A stretch of DNA of 64,000 bases. Origin: Candidatus Obscuribacterales bacterium (GTDB taxonomy: Bacteria > Cyanobacteriota > Vampirovibrionia > Obscuribacterales > Obscuribacteraceae). The position numbers and the translations under genes were made by a program. This document shows positions 61,004-64,000 of the stretch, piece after piece (the stretch's first letter is position 1; each line of letters starts with the position of its first letter). The DNA lies in contig JAGVKB010000086.1 in NCBI GenBank assembly GCA_020050835.1, positions 1-64,000 on the forward strand. Reading direction: 5' to 3'. The notes beneath the pieces were generated by a model. That model ran no database searches. It saw only the letters and a program-made list of their open reading frames with translations, and had not been told where the DNA came from.

Positions 61004-61041
61004 GATCCGCAACCACAACTGTCTTAGTGGTGGCGCGGATC
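61004..61041 (+). promoter_or_regulatory. Leader hairpin before HTH gene, copy 2
   Basis: GATCCGC / GCGGATC encloses CCAC-A-ACT / AGT-G-GTGG. Compared with copy 1, several bases differ but pairing persists. Confidence 0.55.
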
Positions 61042-61070
61042 CTATTGAGCAAACTTCTGAGGTACATCCA

Positions 61071-61310
61071 ATGAAACCATCCGACAACACTCCTGCTGGC
61101 GTGGGTCCAGCTCACTCTGACCTTTTCACGCGTCGACAGGCCGCTGCTTATCTGGGAGTCGCCGAGCAGACTCTCGCCGTGTGGAAATGCACGGGAAGAT
61201 TCATCATACCTTGCGTAAAAATCGGCCGTATCGTGCGCTACCGAAAGCACGACCTCGATGACTTTATCGCCAAGCACATGCAAGGCACTGACGACCCTCG
61301 CCTTTCTTAA
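61071..61310 (+). CDS. Excisionase-type HTH protein, copy 2
   Basis: 79 aa with intact ATG. HTH_17 domain TRRQAAAYLGVAEQTLAVWK, then FIIPCVKIGRIVRYRKHDLD. It starts an apparent run of genes leading into the mobilization region, so it may control transfer or excision. The SD GAGG lies 11 bases upstream. Confidence 0.85.
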   Translation: MKPSDNTPAGVGPAHSDLFTRRQAAAYLGVAEQTLAVWKCTGRFIIPCVKIGRIVRYRKHDLDDFIAKHMQGTDDPRLS

Positions 61311-61349
61311 CCTGACTGTCTCAGACGGTCACAACCATGGAGTTCAATC

Positions 61350-61625
61350 ATGACACCATACCCAAACACACCGCTCGGATTTGTCGAGCAGATGCTTCTA
61401 GTCGTCTTCATGCTGATGTTGTTTGCCGGAATAGCTGGCGGCAATCCAGGCATGGTACTGAAACCACTGTTCGACATCACGGGACAGCTTATTGGGACGC
61501 TCCTTAGCTTACTGTGCACGCTGATAGTTACTTTGTTCAGAGCTGTTCTCTCATTGATAGTTTCAGGAGTGCAAGCACTGGCATCAATGGCACAATCAAC
61601 GAATTCTCGTAACATCAATCGATGA
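61350..61625 (+). CDS. 91-aa membrane protein, copy 2
   Basis: Two hydrophobic segments (about 9-30 and 40-72), ending NSRNINR. Differences from copy 1 are few and mostly silent or conservative, so the protein sequence is under selection. A similar small membrane protein before mobilization genes may take part in transfer; the role is unknown. Confidence 0.7.
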   Translation: MTPYPNTPLGFVEQMLLVVFMLMLFAGIAGGNPGMVLKPLFDITGQLIGTLLSLLCTLIVTLFRAVLSLIVSGVQALASMAQSTNSRNINR

Positions 61626-61689
61626 GAACGATCATCACTCTTCTTCAATCACCAGCCACATAAATAACAGCATGTGAACCAGGCGAAAT

Positions 61690-61791
61690 ATGTTGGGACT
61701 TTTCGAACGTGGAGTAGGCAACGACGCGCAACCAATAACCGAGCGAAGCGAGCCCGCACCGGAGGTCTCACCATACGGTAAGGCAAGATAA
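61690..61791 (+). CDS. 33-aa small protein MLGLFERGVGNDAQ...
   Basis: Short frame with TERSEPAPEVSPYGKAR at its end. The matching start in copy 1 differs by silent or conservative codons (for example GAGCGC against GAACGT). No clear SD. It may be coding, or may be part of a conserved DNA site region. Confidence 0.35.
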   Translation: MLGLFERGVGNDAQPITERSEPAPEVSPYGKAR

Positions 61792-61890
61792 AGGGAATCT
61801 CTAGTTATCCCGTATGCCACCACTGGTGGGGCTTATACGTGCAGCATCAACGGGCTCGCTTCGAACAATCCACTGCAAATATTCGCTAAG
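61791..61890. other. Candidate origin of transfer (oriT)
   Basis: Directly upstream of the mobilization genes. An imperfect AGGGA-A-TCTCT repeat (61792-61802), a TATCCCG|T site (61806-61813) differing at one base from the MOBP nic consensus YATCCTG|Y, and a CCACCA-C-TGGTGG palindrome (61817-61829). Inferred from position and motif only. Confidence 0.4.
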
Positions 61891-61926
61891 GCACATAGGT
61901 TGCGCGTTTTGCGTGCAGGAGGGCTT

Positions 61927-62337
61927 ATGCCAAAAACAAACAACGATCTCAAGTCGAAGATCGAAACCTATCTCTCGGGAGTCGATAACGACAGATTCAT
62001 ATCACTCTGCCGCCAGAGGAAAGCAGCACGGGCAGCAATAGCTCGCGAAGCGATCCGATGGTATCTGGACAATCTCGAACAAATACGAGAAAGCAAAACC
62101 GAATCCGAGATTTCACGGAGCATCAAGAGCATGACGGACCGGATTTGTGGAATGCTCGCGCGACAGGGTGCTCAGACCGGAACACTCTTCGAACTCACAT
62201 GGCAAAACCACGTCGAGAACAAAATCGAGGATCGATTTGTCGCTGCTACAAATCTCGTCAAGTCAAAAATGCGCAAGCGCCTGGAAGATGACGAGAAAGC
62301 AATCGCTGAACGAATGAGCAAGGTAGTTCAGAAATGA
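61927..62337 (+). CDS. Relaxosome accessory (MobC-like) protein
   Basis: 136 aa from ATG 61927 with SD AGGAGG. The N-terminal half (about 5-50: KSKIETYLSGVDNDRFISLC, ARAAIAREAIRWYLDNL) looks like a ribbon-helix-helix-type DNA-binding region. The rest is helical with GTLFELTWQNHVENKIEDRF. It should bind oriT and help the relaxase nick. Its stop overlaps the relaxase start (ATGA). Assigned mainly by context. Confidence 0.65.
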   Translation: MPKTNNDLKSKIETYLSGVDNDRFISLCRQRKAARAAIAREAIRWYLDNLEQIRESKTESEISRSIKSMTDRICGMLARQGAQTGTLFELTWQNHVENKIEDRFVAATNLVKSKMRKRLEDDEKAIAERMSKVVQK

Positions 62338-63626
62338 TCATTCTTCGCCATAGCTATGTGTCCGTAAAGTCGAAGATACGCGGCGCTGGTGGAGTCGGAT
62401 TGAAAGCTGCCAGAGGGCTGGCAATAGGCACCGCCCTCGGGCACGTCAAATACATTCAGTATCGCCGCGGCAAGGACCTGGAGGACGGTGGAAGGGAGGT
62501 ATTCACCGAGTTTGAGGATGCGGCAGATATGCGCGGTCTCCGTGAACGAATTCGCGAATACGAAGGCAATGGTGTTGTGATTCACAAGCTAACTATTTCA
62601 CCGGAGATCAACGCAAGCGATCCGAAGGAATTCACAAGGGAGGTGATGAAAAAGCTGGGATCAGAAAGGGGACTTGATCTTGAATGGTGGGCGGTTTGCC
62701 ACCGAAATACGGACCATCATCACATCCACGTTGTTGTTCTGCCAAAGGACCGAGAGGGACGCTTTGTTCGAATCGATAGAGCAGATTACGACCGCCTGAA
62801 GGAATTTGGAGACCGCTATCTGGAGCGCACGCAGTATGGAGATTGGCGCTTGGCCGAGCTACTGCGAGAGGAGAGAACCAGAGAGCGTTCCAAGGAACGC
62901 AAACAACAGTTAGAAAGGGAGAGACAAGAGCGCATACGCAATGGAGAAGAGCTGCCCTGGCTGCACAAGAAGATTGTGCGTGAGGAACTTCAGCCCTATC
63001 AGAAGTGGCGGTCGGAGCAGCCAGTCGATCCTAAGCAGTCCTTTGAGTACCAGGGCGAACGTTATTCCAAGGAGGACGGCTATCAACGCCTTGCTGGATT
63101 GAAGAGGCACTTGCAGGAGAACACCAAAAAATCGCTTAGGTTGCCGAAGGAGGATTACAAACGGCTGGAGCAGTGGATCGAGGAAAAGGATCGAGCCCGT
63201 TTCTCCGGTGAGATTGAAAGGCAATTGTCCAAAGCAAAAGGCGATCAGGCAGCCCGGGATAAAGCAAGGAATTCACCGGCTGCTTGTCGCTATGTCTCAC
63301 CGCTCCAACAGGAAATGATGCGAAATCCAGTTATGGGTCTGTTTTTGACGCAAGCATCCATTGCCGGGGAGATTGTGCGATCGATCCCGCTGACAGATCA
63401 ACGCGATCGCTTGAAGGAGAACCGCGAGGATCTCGAAAACGCAAAGCGTGACAGAGAGGCTAAGCAGCGCGACCGTGACAATCCAGATCACAAAGCATCC
63501 GATGAGGAAATCATCCAGAACCTGGATGAAGCAATTGAAGAGAACATCAACACTCGGGAACAGGAGCGCAAAGACAGAGACAAACGTAAGCGCCGTCGTG
63601 ACCCAGACATTGATTTCATGAGGTAA
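62334..63626 (+). CDS. Relaxase / mobilization nuclease
   Basis: 430 aa. The relaxase domain (about 1-200) has motif III WAVCHRNTDHHHIHVVVLP (about 121-139), the HxxxDHxHxH metal-binding set. It is preceded by KLTISPEINASDPKEFTREVM, typical of MOBP-like relaxases; the catalytic Tyr is one of those in the first 50 residues. The C-terminal half is charged and coiled-coil-like (EERTRERSKERKQQLERERQ, RDRDNPDHKASDEEI). It nicks oriT and pilots the strand. Coupled to the accessory protein by an ATGA overlap. Confidence 0.88.
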   Translation: MIILRHSYVSVKSKIRGAGGVGLKAARGLAIGTALGHVKYIQYRRGKDLEDGGREVFTEFEDAADMRGLRERIREYEGNGVVIHKLTISPEINASDPKEFTREVMKKLGSERGLDLEWWAVCHRNTDHHHIHVVVLPKDREGRFVRIDRADYDRLKEFGDRYLERTQYGDWRLAELLREERTRERSKERKQQLERERQERIRNGEELPWLHKKIVREELQPYQKWRSEQPVDPKQSFEYQGERYSKEDGYQRLAGLKRHLQENTKKSLRLPKEDYKRLEQWIEEKDRARFSGEIERQLSKAKGDQAARDKARNSPAACRYVSPLQQEMMRNPVMGLFLTQASIAGEIVRSIPLTDQRDRLKENREDLENAKRDREAKQRDRDNPDHKASDEEIIQNLDEAIEENINTREQERKDRDKRKRRRDPDIDFMR

Positions 63627-63631
63627 CAACA

Positions 63632-64000
63632 ATGGATCGAATAGCACGTGACACTGGCATCGTGGATACGACGCCAAATGAGTTTCCAGTGCTTGCAGTG
63701 AATGTCCTGGACAGGCTCGGATACCGGGTCTCTAGGGCGAGCAAGCAGCTCGATCAGATTCTCGCTGTTGAGCGCGTTGAAGAACAATACGGTAGGGACT
63801 GGTGGCGGCACGAATACCGAGTAGTGCTTCGCTGGTCGCAGGCAACGGGCGGTGGAATGCTCGTTGAAATCGAGATCTCCGAGCATAAAGGAGGCGGCAC
63901 TATTCAAGATTGCCAGAAACGATGCGACCAGGTGATCCTGAAACTCCAGGATGATGCCCGCAGAGCAAAGCATGTTGCCGCATCGAAACCGAAACCGACA
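63632..64000 (+). CDS. Unknown protein downstream of relaxase, partial
   Basis: At least 123 codons, open at the right edge. Start ATG 63632, eight bases after GAGG, five bases after the relaxase stop. Reads NEFPVLAVNVLDRLGYRVSR, then EYRVVLRWSQATGGGMLVEIEI. A compact alpha/beta domain, no family recognised. Probably the next gene of the transfer operon. Confidence 0.65.
   Translation, partial: MDRIARDTGIVDTTPNEFPVLAVNVLDRLGYRVSRASKQLDQILAVERVEEQYGRDWWRHEYRVVLRWSQATGGGMLVEIEISEHKGGGTIQDCQKRCDQVILKLQDDARRAKHVAASKPKPT

Larger units (their letters stand above)
60807..61891 (+). repeat. 1.08-kb duplicated module, copy 2
   Basis: Intact copy of 35770-36850. The similarity ends about 35 bp before the accessory mobilization gene, so the module includes the region where oriT is expected. 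Direct orientation. Confidence 0.85.
39106..64000. mobile_element. Integrated mobilizable/conjugative element (left end to beyond window)
   Basis: Bounded at the left by the tRNA-Val core. It carries a tyrosine integrase, HTH/excisionase-like regulators, SSB, an accessory mobilization protein and a relaxase, plus defence cargo. The right att site is not in the window. No type IV secretion gene is visible yet, so it is an IME or the start of an ICE. Confidence 0.8.

Overview
The window looks like a bacterial chromosome of roughly balanced GC. It holds one enormous secreted surface protein, a few housekeeping or accessory genes, and a defence-rich mobile island. No rRNA, ribosomal-protein or other taxonomic marker is present. 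The giant beta-repeat protein, the small secreted SAF/TPR proteins and the uricase pair would fit an Obscuribacterales-like member of the Vampirovibrionia (Melainabacteria), but that is a weak guess (about 0.3).

Layout. (1) 1-24504, minus strand: the 5' part (at least 8,168 codons) of one open frame encoding a signal-peptide-bearing, Gly/Asn/Ser/Thr-rich beta-repeat adhesin-like protein that continues past the left edge. It has internal duplications and a dozen Cys-pair motifs. (2) 24982-33000: a urate-degradation pair (uricase, HIU hydrolase), a frameshifted and truncated remnant of a MocA/MobA-like nucleotidyltransferase, a c-type cytochrome, a TPR lipoprotein, a low-complexity hydrophilic protein, a SAF-domain protein, a DUF900-type alpha/beta hydrolase, a Fic pseudogene and a small membrane protein. 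(3) 33010-38774: an older defence/mobile patch with HigBA, an AbiE-type type IV toxin-antitoxin, one copy of a 1.08-kb 'ncRNA + HTH + membrane protein' module, and a FokI-like nuclease operon. (4) 39106 to beyond 64000: an integrated mobile element. Its left boundary is a 47-bp copy of the 3' half of a tRNA-Val(UAC) gene beside a tyrosine integrase. It carries a 2,454-aa DUF4011 helicase-nuclease (Hhe-type defence), small HTH regulators, TPR and J-domain proteins, an ECF sigma factor, a GHKL-ATPase operon of unknown function, SSB, a GP88-like protein, a gamma-glutamylcyclotransferase-like protein, a second AbiE system, the second copy of the module, a candidate oriT, a relaxosome accessory protein and a relaxase.

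How it works together. Integrase, the att core, relaxase, accessory protein and SSB make this an integrative and mobilizable (or conjugative) element whose right end lies outside the window. Its cargo is mostly anti-phage or stabilisation functions. Two features appear new to me. One is a pair of strongly conserved structured leader RNAs (51320-51490 and 56726-56890) with compensatory changes, each placed directly before a Shine-Dalgarno sequence, one ahead of the sigma factor and the other ahead of the GP88-like gene. The other is a short, terminator-ended structured RNA in both copies of the duplicated module (35848-35942 and 60884-60978). The GHKL three-gene operon (52210-55564) is the best candidate for an undescribed defence system. 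Start codons were chosen by Shine-Dalgarno and promoter position, so several differ from the longest open frame.
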